This document shows positions 22,361 to 33,980 of a DNA stretch of 64,000 bases, in pieces. The DNA is taken from the NCBI GenBank assembly GCA_021234155.1, contig JAJEKV010000016.1, positions 17,852,698 to 17,916,697 on the forward strand, in the 5' to 3' direction. Source of the stretch: Isoetes taiwanensis (lineage: Eukaryota; Streptophyta; Lycopodiopsida; Isoetales; Isoetaceae). The position numbers were made by a program, and so were the translations under genes. How positions within the stretch are numbered: the first letter of the stretch is position 1; each line of letters opens with the position of its first letter. Below the pieces are notes generated by a model that was not told where the DNA came from, searched no databases, and saw only the letters and a list, made by a program, of their open reading frames with translations.

Positions 22361-23660
22361 GGCTATGCATGGGTAAAAAATGTTTTTGGCCCCGATTGTA
22401 AAAGATGAACTCCATTGTAAGTAAAATGATGCATTGGAATTACTTAGAAAATGGATCATGGAATATAAAACAAAAGAAATTTTATAGAAACATGGAATGC
22501 GATCATTCATACTCTGTCAATCATATTAAGAATAATGAATGTATAGAATCATATCAAATATAATAATGAATGTATATATGCATCGATATATGACCATGTG
22601 TTTGAAAAATACCAAGGCTACAAAACAAACCACACCATTAGTTGTGGCTTCCTATTCTTTGCAACTCAAACTCAACCAAATCTTAGAATTAAGTCCTGGA
22701 ACTTGGCCAACATTTTTGACCAGGAATCCCGAGCCAGTTAAATCCTAGAAACCCCATAAAAAAAAATTGATGCAAACGTTCAATTAGACTATGACCATAA
22801 TTGATGCGGAGATGCCTTCTTTTTTTAACCAATTGCTGAATACAACTAATTAGGCTCTGAGGTTTTGCATGCGCTAGATTGTATGATTGTTCATAGACAT
22901 CCAAAAAGCCCTATGCAATTTACTCAAATTCATGGGTAGACGCATTTTCATTCCTATTTGATTCTTAAGGGAGTACCAAAAAAGGAAATTTTGATCTTAT
23001 AAAATATTTCCTCGCTGATTGCTTTTCTTCACAGCTATGGCATCCATTCAAGAAGATCTGATCAAACATTGCTTCGCCTCAGAAGTCCATATGGAGAATA
23101 AATTTTTTTATTAAACTAAATCAGAGAAAGTTCAAAGGACTTTGCCATCGCCATAGCTTTGGCCATTTTCGTCCATAACATGCATCTACCCTTATGATAG
23201 ATCAGTCTCTGATACTTGATACAAGGATTTAATCTGGGTTTGATACTATTGTTTATAAAATGCTCACTGCAAAAAACATGTCATCGCAAAGAAGAAAATT
23301 GAGCTAACTAATGGCGGTTGATTAGCATACGAGAGGTTATAATCTCCCCTTATATCTCATACCTATATGTATAAAAATCATCTCTCATCGTATACGAGGA
23401 CAGATAAAAAGAGAATAGAAAAAAAGATTGGTGCATTTGGGGGGGGGCTATTTGATGACTTTATAAAGGTGAGAAGAAAAAAAATCATAACCATTATAGC
23501 CCATATAACACAATAATGTATTATTCTTGCACTGCGACTCGCATGAAACCAACAAAGCGCCCGATAGATAGGCTTCTCATTCATCTCAGCAGATTTTCTA
23601 CAATGGTGGACAGTGGATAGCCGCACACATGCGAACTACCCACGAAAAATAAAGGGAAAA
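22361..23660. other. No recognisable gene
   Basis: AT-rich intergenic DNA. A G-run near 23440 and scattered short frames are all I see. A segment near 23540-23565 (GCATGAAACCAACAAAGCGC) recurs at 24250-24270. Confidence 0.35.
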
Positions 23661-23669
23661 TCCAATTAT

Positions 23670-23800
23670 ATCATTTGGACCCCAAAACAAATACAATGCT
23701 AATAGATGAGTGGCTGATGTACCGCTTAAAAGCTTATCACGGGGATTAAAAACCCAGCCCTTCGGTTTTCGAGGAAAAACCCTAGTGATAACCCTTCGGG
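23670..23800 (-). repeat. Dispersed ~140-bp repeat, copy D (diverged)
   Basis: On the minus strand: GGTTTTTCCTCGAAAACCG, then TGGGTTTTTAATCCCC, TGGGGTCCAAATG. The same block order as at 5610, but the most diverged of the four. Confidence 0.45.
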
Positions 23801-24061
23801 CCCCTGATTGGCTTAGACAAACGTAAGGCATAGAATCGGCTCCCAAAACCCGCGCATGGAGAAGTCGAAATGGATGGCCACTCGCCAACCAGTACCGCAC
23901 ATCACCAACAACAAACGAGAAACATACCAAAGAATAGCATCACCCGCTGGGTGGAAAAAGCATCACCCAACCCGGGGAAAAACATGATAAAAACGAACTT
24001 GTACAAAATATAATAAACAAAGAAGGGGGAGGGTGGGTTCAAAGAGAATAAAGGTCTGGCT

Positions 24062-24595
24062 GGGAGAAGAGGAAGCCGGAGAAACGTCGATGAAGAACTC
24101 GCAATAAGAAGAAAACGCCCAACCTAATGAACGACCCAAACGCATCGCGATGCATGCATGCGACGATGCAATGCATGCATGCTGCCTCTTGAGCAAGAAT
24201 GCCGGGTCGCCACGCGAATCGACGACATTCTTGCATGCATGCGACTTCGCATGAAACCAACAAAGCGCCCGATACCAAAGGACTTCCTTAACAAACTAGG
24301 ATCGAGGGCCGAAGGTCACGAGGATGAAGGCTAAAGGCCGGAAAGGACAAGCAGGAAAGCAACGCCAATTGGCCAAACCAGGCAGGAAGAAGCCCCTCCC
24401 CTGCCTGGAAACAAATCAAAGAGAATAAGGTACTGCTGAGAGAAGAGGAAGCGCCGATGAAATGTCGATGAATAACTCTGCAATAAGAAGAAAATGCCCA
24501 ACCTAATGAACGGCCCAAAACGCATGTGCTGCATGCATGCGACGCATGCCGTCTTGAGCAAGAATGCCGATTCGCTATGCGAATCGACGACATTA
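24062..24595. repeat. Direct duplication rich in palindromes
   Basis: 24062-24232 and 24426-24595 are copies of one segment (GAGAAGAGGAAGC, TGTCGATGAA, CAATAAGAAGAAAA, GCCCAACCTAATGAACG, ATGCATGC, TTGAGCAAGAATGCCG, GCGAATCGACGACATT). Copy 2 has a perfect hairpin CGATTCGCTATGCGAATCG at 24569-24587. Copy 1 has several ATGCATGC runs. No gene is evident. Confidence 0.75.
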
Positions 24596-24672
24596 ATTAT
24601 TCCAACCATTATGGCTGCTAACAATCAAGGCAGCCTTTGTTGGATATACATATTGAATAATTATAGAATGAC

Positions 24673-25932
24673 CTATTCACGTTTATTGTAGTTAGAGATC
24701 ATAAACGTAGACACAAAACCCGCAACAGTGGCAGTGGCAATGGCCATGGCTCCTCCATATCTAGCGCCAAAGCTGGCCACATCCAACATCAAATCCACCC
24801 TATTATAGATAGACACATAATTGTGCTTGCCAAGGATGCAATACAAAGCACGTAGAGGAGTTAGAATTACTTGATATGCAAGTGGAAGCAATGAGGTTAT
24901 ACCAAATGCATCAAATATATGATCGAGGAACCATTCACTATGAACAGATGCTAGGACATCATTCACCATTATGGTCCCATCCATTGTGAGAGGATTATAT
25001 AACCCTTGCTTCCACACTCTAGATATGTCTGCAAGAACATGACGCTATCAATGTCAACGACAACTTAACAATGTTTTTAAGTTAAGAGTTTACCAGTGAC
25101 TTCCAAGGATGAGTTTCCCATGCTCCACATAGTATCACCGATCCTAATATCTTGTGCACGCTTATATTTAAGACCTTGATGCGCGTCTATTTTTTTACAA
25201 ACACCATGAGATAGGTAGTATTATGAAAGATAATAAGTTGGAAAAATGGATACCTTCCATAATTGGCACAAAATGAAGAGTCGTGAGCTCAAGGGCATAA
25301 TGAGTAGAAGATATGTCATGACTTTTAAGGCTTATCCTTAAGAATTCACTAAAGGTGTTTGGATCCTTATGGCCAAATGCATAAATATCACTATAGAGAA
25401 TCAAACGAAAGATATTAGTAAGAATGTGCCTTTATATTATCATAATTGTTAGATACCTTATCACCAACTTCAAGATCTCTCATTGCTTTCTTCCCACCAT
25501 TCATCACTTGCACCAAAGCATCACCTAAATTTTGGACAAGTGTATTATTAGCATCCTAACTAAGACTTTATCAAAGGAAACATCATTTATGCTCACCTGG
25601 AAAACAAACTTCTTTACTAGGAGGTGGCGGGGGAGGAGAAGGTGGAGGAGGGGAAGTAGTGAGTAGGGGAGGAGGTGGAGAAAGAGTAGAAGGTGGAGGA
25701 GGTGGAGGAATACTAGAATCTGGGAGGGAATCGGGGGAGGTGGAGGTGGGGGAACAGAGTCAGGTGGAGGAGGGGGAGTGATGGGTGGGGGAGGAGGTGG
25801 GGGAATAGAAGAAGGTGGAGAGTCAGGTGGAGGAGGAGGAGGAGAGTTAGGTGGAGGAGGTGACTTGAGCAAGCCATGGGCTAACATGAAAGAGATGAAC
25901 AAGGAGAAGCATAATGCTATAGCCCGAGCCAT
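24673..25932 (-). CDS. Secreted proline-rich protein with a Hedgehog/intein-type Hint domain
   Basis: Five exons, minus strand: 25932-25597, 25524-25457, 25390-25254, 25186-25094, 25028-24673; introns 65-72 nt with GT..AG ends. Exon 1 gives a signal peptide (MARAIALCFSLFISFMLAHG) and a long extensin-like Pro/Ser linker, ending KEVCFPG. The Hint module follows: CFPG^DALVQVMNGGKKAM (Cys as residue 1), DLEVGDK, YSDIYAFGHKDPNTF, then LTTLHFVPI (TxxH block), AQDIRIGDTMW, and YNPLTMDGTIMVNDVLAS. The tail is hydrophobic (ATATVAGFVSTFMI). Hint domains catalyse an N-S acyl shift at Cys1 that cleaves the preceding bond; here that would release the Pro-rich part in the secretory path or wall. Two defects are apparent: the Pro-rich frame is off by one base (G-run near 25733), and the exon 2/3 join is out of phase with the best acceptor. 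It may therefore be a young pseudogene, or the errors may be technical. Confidence 0.72.
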
Positions 25933-27900
25933 TGTTGAGGATTTGTGAGTTTATGTGCAAGGGGCTCCTTAAATAGGATAGTATTGGAACAATCTTCAAC
26001 CTAGACAATAATAGAGATGACAATTTATTCAAAAATGGATATTGACAAAGGATTCATGGTTTGGCACAATTCTTGACTTAACATGTGGTGCACACCTATA
26101 AAATCAAACATCATACATAATAATTTATGCCGCATGTCATAAACTAATTTGGTACTAAAAAGTGAGAAGGATATTAGACACACCTCTTTCTCTTCCTTGT
26201 ATGAAGACGTTACTAATGTTTTACCTAATACACCTTGTCCTCATAGTAAAGGACACAATTATTATATCTCATCAATGACATATGGAACTATATTGTATAC
26301 ATGGATCTAATATTGGTAATATTATTAAGATGGTCGATCAAGTACACAATATTTGTCGTCTAAACTACGTTTGTTGGGCAAGCAGTTGGTTGTCATCGGT
26401 TTTTACATATAAGTTTGGATTTTAGGGGTCTAGAGAAGCAAGAGGAATATTTTTCTCTATGACTTTCTTCGTTAATATTGGAAGTTCTTACGCTCCAATT
26501 TTTCAAAATTTTGGTCATTGCTTTTCTCATAGGTTATTGTCTATGTTACTATAGTCTCCCAACATAGGTAAATCACGTAGTCTCTAGGTTCCACTAAGGC
26601 ATTGAAGCTTCTCACAGGCCACAGCAAAATACAACTCAAAGACACCTTGTATAAACACAATTCTGGGAAGCCGAGGCTTGTCATTCATCACAGAGTATAC
26701 AATGGTTGAAGAATAGAGAGGGGTAGCCGACCATAGGAACAATTCAGAGAGTCAAACATCTGTAGTATTTCTGCTGACGCCCAATTCTCTTCATTTTCAT
26801 TATTTGGGTGCATGTTGGAGGATTTATACTGCTCTCTATGTTCAAGCAACACTTGATGGAGTCATCGTCCACCATTCATATTTGTTCTTCTTGAAATCCT
26901 TCTATCATCTCCAAGGCCTCATGTATATTCTTGGTGAAGATATTCTTTGCTCCATGTTGTGGTCGACGAATAAGCTCACAATTACCTTGATCTAAAATAA
27001 CTAGAAAAAGTGCCCAGCGTTGCTGGGTTTTTTGTTGGGATTAAGTTCAAAATTAATAAAAATATAGTGAGAATGTCAAGTTGGACATATACAATCGTTT
27101 GTTCTAACTTGAAGTTGAATATTGTCCTTTTAAAGTGTTTTATTTATTGAGCTTAAAACTTGAACATAAGTGATTAAGTTTTGGAATGGTCATATCATAA
27201 AATACTATCTATCTATCTATCATGCAGGTGAATTTGTGTGTTGACTCAAGTGTTGTCTTTTAAAGCTTTCATTAACATTGAGTGCTCTTAACATGGTTGG
27301 TTAAATTAAATTTTGAGATTGTCGTTATATAATATTCTATTTATTGAGATTAATATTTAAATACAACTTATGAGGTTTGAGAATCATATAATCTTTTTAT
27401 GATTCTTGCCCATGAGTTGCGAGTGAATCTTAAGAGAGTACGGGGTACACAATACATGTTAGATACTTATACCAATCATAATCCGGGGTAGAAGCATGAA
27501 AGGGTGGGCAAAAAAAGTGCCAGTATTTTACATTTACAAATTCAAAATGTAAGGAAATCCTCCCCCAAATTATTATTCTTGGAATGAATCATTAATAGCG
27601 CAAACAATTTTGAACTCTCCTCCCTCTCTGTTCAACCTCCCTCTCGCTCGAACCTCCATGGCCAGAAAGCTTGACATCCATATTCAACCTCCATAGCCAA
27701 GATCAGGGACCTCCATAGCCAAAAGCTTGCATTTTGAGAGCTGAAGCACCAGGGAACAGATCATGACCAAGCGACTTGGAACAAAGACATCTCCAAAAAT
27801 CTCCTCATAACAAACACCTAAAGCCCTTGCCAAGGTCTCCCACTAGAACTGCCCACCAAAACTCAAGAGTGGGTCTTCTTGGATCGGGAGGTCTTGCCTT
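25933..27900. other. Upstream of the Hint gene; no other gene seen
   Basis: This contains the presumed promoter of the reverse-strand Hint gene (25933 onwards), without a TATA element I would defend. 27570-27780 has a repeated phrase CCTCCATAGCCA/CCTCCATGGCCA and forms the left flank of the RING/C48 gene relic. Confidence 0.3.
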
Positions 27901-27904
27901 GCCG

Positions 27905-28930
27905 AAGTTTGACAAGGTAAGCATCGAGCGACTTAGGAGCAACAATTTTGATAGCATGTTTCGTGGGGCTAGTGCAAATAGTGCGGGATGTTTGGGGGTT
28001 AAAGCGCTTTGTTGTTAGGGGTTATCAAGAGTCAGAGGATTAAGCCTATTTGGATGGCAGATTTTTTTTCTCTGTATGAGCACGTTTTTTGTAGGAAGGA
28101 CATTGCAAATCATCACATTCCATTGTATTTTGCCCGAGCATATGCACTTCATTACAAAGGAGTAAGCATTGATTGGGATGAGGTGAAAGCAAGTGCAAGT
28201 CTTCATTCAAAAGGCTCTCAAAAAGAATCTGACCTGATGAAAAGGTGGAGGGAAAGAAGAGCATTAAATTCTGCCTCCATGCTTGATGAAATATAGACTT
28301 TAAAAAAGAAAAGGAAAACAATGGAAATTGAACTGTTGAAGCATGAGAGTGATAAAAGAGCTTCTTGACAAGACTTGTGCAGAATAAAGATGCAAAAATA
28401 TGTGAGCAGTTCAGCATTATGGCAGGTTTAAAAGCAAGCGGGAAGCCAACTGATGTGCAAATGGCTTTGGCATCCCATTTAGAGGAGGAGAAATCAAGTT
28501 ATATTGCTGACTTAGATGCTCTAATGATTCCCATTGATTGTTTAAAGGCTGATTTGCAAGAATTAGAAGCGCCATTGAAAAAATCAGCAAGGATATGGAA
28601 GTTAATTCCAACTGTAAGAATAGAATAAAGGAGATAACTAAGCATTTGGAAAGATCAGACCCGATAGGCCTGCAGCCCGCTCCCATACTCGCAGCAAGAC
28701 GGAGCGCTTCATCCTCACATATTACCAATACTTGCAACAGCTGCAATGATTGCCTTGACTCGACCATGGTAATATCTCCACTTTGTGGTCATACATATTG
28801 TCTATTTTGTCTTGTATTCAGGGTTTCAACGACGAATACATGTGTACATGATTGTTTATGGTCCGAGGACCTGCGGCACTGCTTAGGAATCCCTTCTGAA
28901 GGTACATCTATTTCTATTTTCATTACATAA
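27905..28930 (+). pseudogene. N-terminal part of RING/C48 gene: coiled coil and RING finger
   Basis: Several forward frames join into one decayed protein. The pieces are FDSMFRGASANSAG (27947-27988), ADFFSLYEHVFCRKDIANHH to SASMLDEI (28057-28293, then TAG), a Lys/Glu-rich segment, HLEEEKSSYIADLDALM (helical, about 28474), and a RING-like cluster CNDC..LCGHTYCLFC (28743-28812). In the RING the spacing C-x2-C-x10-C-x-H-x2-C-x2-C is right for its first part; the last Cys pair (CVHDC) is spaced by three. At least one stop and three frame changes interrupt it. RING proteins are usually ubiquitin ligases. Order and orientation suggest the same gene as the protease that follows. Confidence 0.5.
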
Positions 28931-29510
28931 TTAGTTTTAGTGTACTTAGATGTAGTTAGTTTCCATCATGTACATAACTGTATTAGCATTTGATTTGGCG
29001 TGGTTTTGTCTTTACTGTAAAGAGAAAATGTATTTGCTTCTGTTCTTTACATTTACATGTGCCACAAAGTGCTTTTCTGGAATTCCTTTACAGGGTGTAT
29101 TGCAAATGACTGTACTTTGCATTTACATGTGATCAGAAATGCATATGAATTTAGTATTTGGCTTTCCTTTACATTCAATGCTGAATGATGTATTTGATAG
29201 GGTGTATTGATAAAATATTTTGTTCTTTACATTTTACATATGTTCTGAAATGCATTTGAATTTAGTATTTGGTTTTCCTTTACATTCTGATAGCTATGCA
29301 CACTAATGTACTTCTATTTTGTCGTTACATCATCAGCAGAAAGTTTGCCAGTTTAAAAACCTACTTGCATGTAATTAACATTTGTTCTGTTTTGATTTAC
29401 ATCTGATTGTTTTTTCTTCAGATTTTGCTTCTATCTACTCTACATCTCCCCTTGATTCTGAATCAAGTGTTTACATTTCTTATTTGCTTATGATCCCAAT
29501 TGTGTCAATG
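28931..29510. repeat. Imperfect ~125-bp repeats between RING and protease exons
   Basis: The words GTTCTTTACATTTACAT, GAAATGCAT(A/T)TGAATTTAG and TATTTGG(C/T)TTTCCTTTACATTC recur two to three times between 29040 and 29290. Position and AT-richness suggest intron sequence of the decayed gene. Confidence 0.45.
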
Positions 29511-29513
29511 CAG

Positions 29514-31595
29514 ATATGGGTAGTATCAAGAAAGCAAGAAGTAAAATTGCAGGTAAACTAAACAATTCATGTTTCGTGCACTATGCTTAAGTTCTGAATA
29601 TAGGAAAATCTTATGTTGTAGGTGAAAAGAAGGATGTTGTTGGGAAGGGGTTGCATTTACCATTCTCAGACATCCCAATTGCTGAACCTCGGCACAAAAG
29701 ATCTTTGTTGCTATCGATGTCGGGAAGTCCATCCACATCTACATCACCTTTGAGAATTGCAACAACTCATAAGCAATCGGTCAGATTTGGAGACCGAGGG
29801 GTACTTGGATAAAACTTGAAAATTGTGGAAGGTAGGGTGATTGCATTGATTACATTCTGATTGCATATATTGTAGTTAGAGTTCACTAATGTTCAATATT
29901 TTGCAAAAGTAGAGGTTGTTTTCCAAAAGAGATCCCAAATTGTTGAAGCCGAGTCACTATTATTACAACAAACAAGCTGAAAAGCCCGTAAAGTAATTCT
30001 CTCTCCTTTTGGGGTTTCTTTTTTTTTTGTATTTTGAAACTTACATTGACGTGTTTACAGATAAAATTACAGTAGATGTTGGTGACGACATTGAAAATTG
30101 AAAAAACGAAAGGCTGCTTGTTGAAGTTCAAGTTGAGGAAAAGTCTTGTTCTTTGGCAGGTACGTGTTTCTTTTTTTGTCTTGAGCTTTCAAAACATTAG
30201 AATGAAGCACTTTCTTTACTTCAGAGACTTGCGACGATTCAATGGAGCTAGATGAGGTTGAAGAAGCCTTGGAGATTGCAGCCAAGGCAACTACTAAATT
30301 TATGGTCAAAGCTGATGTCAAAACAACTGGAAAAAAGAGAGTGCAAACCAGAGCAGGGACATCCGCTGCAAAACGGTAATTGCTAGCTTACATTTACTTA
30401 GTTATACTTCAGTAGCTTATTAGATTTTACTCGTTTTGCAGGTCTAAACCACTGGAAACAGAGATTGGAAGGTATCAATTTATGCTTTATTGTCATGGAT
30501 CAATTGTTAATATGACACTAAGATCTTGGATCTGACAACAGAAATGATGACAAGGATAAACTTATGGAATTCACGCCATTCACGCCATTCAAGAACTGTC
30601 CGCCGGCTGAAATGAAAGTGGTTGCATCTGACGTAGCAATTTTATGTGCAACTAACTCTAAAATGAGTAGCCGCTTAGTGGATCTTTATGGCAGGTAATA
30701 ACCTGGTTGTAACCGAGCTGTATTTATTGCTATTCCTTGTCTCTAATGTTAACCTTAATCTAATCTAGGTGCTTGCATGAGACATTGCCGTCCGAGTGGA
30801 AGAGCAAAATCTTTTTTTATCCTGCTTACAACTATATAAGGTTTAGAGAAGCTACCAGCAGCAAAAGAAAGGGTGAATCAGCTGAAGGATCATCCACCAT
30901 CATTGAAATAGTGAAATCAGGGATGAAGGGGATTGTGGTAGCTAAATGCCATCATATCCTTGCACCTATCCTTGAGAATGACCATTTTGTGCTGGCTGTT
31001 TTTACGCTTGCACCATCTGATTCCAAGATCCTACCTGCACCAGCAATTGACGTCTTGAATCCTCTTACAGGTTATGCGACGAACGAGAAAGCAATCAAAG
31101 GGTATGTAATACTTTAAGTTATTGCTTTGCTTTTCTTCGCTATTTCGGTCTGCTAAATTTTATGATATGTAGGCTGCACACACAAATGTTAACCCTATCG
31201 ATCAGTCAAGTATCTAGAGGCGTCGATTTCATGAAGAAAAATAATGTTAATCGGATTCAGCAAGTAAAGATGCCACAACAGCCCGATTTAACATCATGTG
31301 GGTTGTATGTGATGGGATTTATGCACAAATATGTTGAAGCTCTTGTCTCTGGTAGAGATATGGAAGTAAGTTGTATGCCTTTCCTTGTATGTACTGCATC
31401 TCATGTTCCTTTAAATATTTCTAACCTTATTTATGGATGTCACAGATTACATCTAAATGGTTCTCTCATGAATACGCCCTGTCACGACGACAATTTCTAA
31501 TAGATGCTTTGGTCACGCATTGTGATGCCAATCCGAAAGAACGTAGAAATCAGCAGTCCTCTGATTTCTTATTTAAAGAAACTTCTGATTTATGA
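29514..31595 (+). pseudogene. Ulp1-type (C48) cysteine protease, multi-exon relic
   Basis: Exons with good GT/AG borders can be read at about 29514-29551, 29622-29830, 30203-30376, 30443-30470, 30540-30695, 30770-31100, 31173-31361 and 31445-31593. The catalytic domain is in the last three: NDHFVLAVF (His), DVLNPL (Asp) and QQPDLTSCGLYVMGF (Gln and Cys, the C48 QxxxxSCG signature). All three catalytic residues are present. Upstream exons contain in-frame stops (LGV..G*, VGDDIEN*), so the full protein is not made. C48 proteases remove SUMO-like modifiers, and many plant copies ride on Mutator- or CACTA-type transposons. I see no transposase or TIR here, so both origins remain possible. Confidence 0.65.
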
Positions 31596-31942
31596 TTTAT
31601 GCACAGTAGAAGATACGAGAACAGAATTTGAGCTGATCATGAGTTTGAGTATCTGATTTTGCAAGATGAACTATGTAACAAGCTTATATCTATATATTTT
31701 TTGTTCACATTTTTGTGAACATTTTCTATCATAAGGAATGTGTAAATGACACTATGCTGAATAGTATACTACTGATAGTATACTTTATGACTATGTATAA
31801 GTTATAATTATGAATACAAAAAAACACCTTACCTCCAAAAAAAGTTGAAAAAAAAAATTTCTGATTTAAAGAAGCCTTGTACCCTTTTTTGGTCAATCAA
31901 AAAGCATTTGATTGTTTCTCGTGATATGTTTTGTGACCTTAT

Positions 31943-32306
31943 ACCACACCACACACCTCTCCACCACACTCCACCACCACCACCGCACTCCACCACCACG
32001 ACATCACACCACAATCCACAACACCGCACCACACACCACCACCACCACCACCACACCCCCCACCACCACCCACCACACCCACATCACACCACACCACATC
32101 ACACCACAATACACAACACCACACCACCACCACCACACTCCACCACACCACACCACACACCACCACCACCATCACACCCCCACCACCACAGTCCACTTTG
32201 CACCACATCATACCACCACACACCACCATGACACCACCACCACCACCCCCCCACCACCACACCCCACCAACACCACACACCACTCCACCACCCCCCACCA
32301 CCACAA
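31943..32306. repeat. (CAC)n/CACCA-rich simple repeat, 364 bp
   Basis: Irregular CACCAC, CACACCA and CCCCACC words. The long His/Thr/Pro frames through it are artefacts. Confidence 0.95.
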
Positions 32307-32457
32307 TCCGGTGGGATTTCCCCCTAAAATTCTCTGAATTGAATGTTCCTCTCCTTGCAATTGATCAGTCCAATGGGAATGGCAATCCGATCTCTCTTGG
32401 TTAATTTCGGTTCTAACTAAATGTATTTTTCCCCTGTTCTCATTTTTCCCCTTTCTG

Positions 32458-33501
32458 TTGTTCAATTTTTTGCATGCACTTTTGTTGGTTCACCCTGAAC
32501 TTTCTGCAATGGTCTCTAATTGTCCGAAAAACCCTAAACATTTAGCATTCCTTCACGCATTCGCCAATCTTCTGGCTCCGGAACGATCTTTTATCCTCCA
32601 AAATTTGCTGTCCTTTCAAGAAAATCCTGCAGACACCATTCTCTTTGGAAATTTTGATAATTTGCTTCCCTCATCTTTTGATATGGACCCCAGTACTCAT
32701 GAAGTGCCCATCTGATAACCTTTCTGCGGATCCTGACCATAGAGGCATTCATCATCCTCTTAATCCGGCCACTCGGATTCCTTTTCCTTACTGAATTGCA
32801 AGAAATCACCCGAAATTCGATCGGATGTGGAGCTGGATGAGAGACTAAAGAGAACCAGGATACCTCACTTCCAGGAACGGAAAATGGGCATTTACAATGG
32901 TATTTCCAGTTGTTCATTCTAAAATTGATGCTCTCTCTCATTCTGCTGTTATCATAAAAGTTCAGAAATGTGGCATAAAGCTTGATAAATTGTGGGTTTA
33001 GGGTTTAAATGTAGTAGATTCTAACTTATTCCTTTCTGATGATCTTAGAATATCTTAACTTTCTGCGTGGAGAAGGAAGAAGCAAAATTTGACAGCCTCT
33101 CTCCTTTCAGTAATCAAGTTCATGATCAGGTTATGCAAAATGACATTGCGACATCTATGGAATCATATCATATGAGAAGAGGTCATAGAAGATATCAAAA
33201 AGAAAGTGAAGATCTATGGGCTGCTATTTTCTGCAGAGAAGTTGTGCAGGTCCATTGCTTATGGTTCTTTTTATCAGTCAACAACTTCATTCTTTCTGAA
33301 GCACAGTTGACAAGATATAGATCAATGTATTACAACCACAAGCTGCTTGCTGATCTCTATGGATCCTTGTTGATTCTTTTGGAGGACAAGGACAAATTCC
33401 GACTGTCTCACACTAACAACTGGTCCCCTGACCATTATATCTTTGGATCAACTGATGCCTTCAACACTTACTTTAACTCTGTCTTCTTTTCCGACACATG
33501 A
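32458..33501 (+). other. Two unrecognised forward frames
   Basis: 32458-32715 codes a peptide with PKNPKHLAFLHAFANLLAP and FILQNLLSFQENPADTILFG. 33067-33501 codes 144 residues with ESEDLWAAIFCREVV, LTRYRSMYYNHKLLADLYG, SPDHYIFGSTDAFNTYF. Both read like real protein, and they could be exons of one host gene upstream of the nested transposons, but I recognise neither. Splice sites between them are not convincing. Confidence 0.25.
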
Positions 33502-33813
33502 TCATCGACTGTTCTAGCTTACTTTTTTGGTGGATTATCCTGTTGGCAGGTTAACATTTTTGGCAGATGCTTCAAGATGCATTTAAAGAAAAATACTCTG
33601 AACATATTTTTATATTTTGTTAGTGTGCAGATTATAAATTCTGCACCTTGAAATTCCTTGTTGGCTTTAATGTTTGTTTTGGTATGCTATTTCAGTAAAG
33701 ACATACTTTGCTTTGTACTTTGCATTTTATAATTAATGACAAAAACTGTCATTAACTTGAGTTGCAAACTACATACCAAAAACTTGAGTTGCAAATTAAA
33801 CTTGAGTTGAAAC

Positions 33814-33966
33814 TGAAGATACTATGTCATGTTGTAGCAGTATGCTTAATTGCAGTGATATCTAAGGTTAAAAAGGCAAGTTATTTAAAGGTTGAAGGGG
33901 TCGAGATAATCATGCCGAAATATCAAGGGCCTTAGATAATTATATGCAATGATAAAATTAGAATGG
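33814..33966 (+). mobile_element. Copia 5' LTR, left part (interrupted by the L1)
   Basis: The sequence from TGAAGATACTATGTCATG to GATAAAATTAGAATGG is nearly identical (two or three substitutions in about 150 bp) to the start of the 3' LTR at 63452. It begins with TG as expected. The last 16 bases (33951-33966) are the target-site duplication of the L1 that follows, and the LTR resumes at 43273. Confidence 0.85.
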
Positions 33967-33980
33967 GACACGACGAGAAG

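Noticed and set aside
25525-25932. Ordinary extensin or leucine-rich hydrophobic protein
   Set aside because: The Leu/His-rich end of this frame is the out-of-phase reading of the Pro-rich linker; the downstream exons make it a Hint-domain protein.
31829-32337. His/Thr/Pro-rich and Val/Trp-rich frames
   Set aside because: Artefacts of the (CAC)n simple repeat on both strands.
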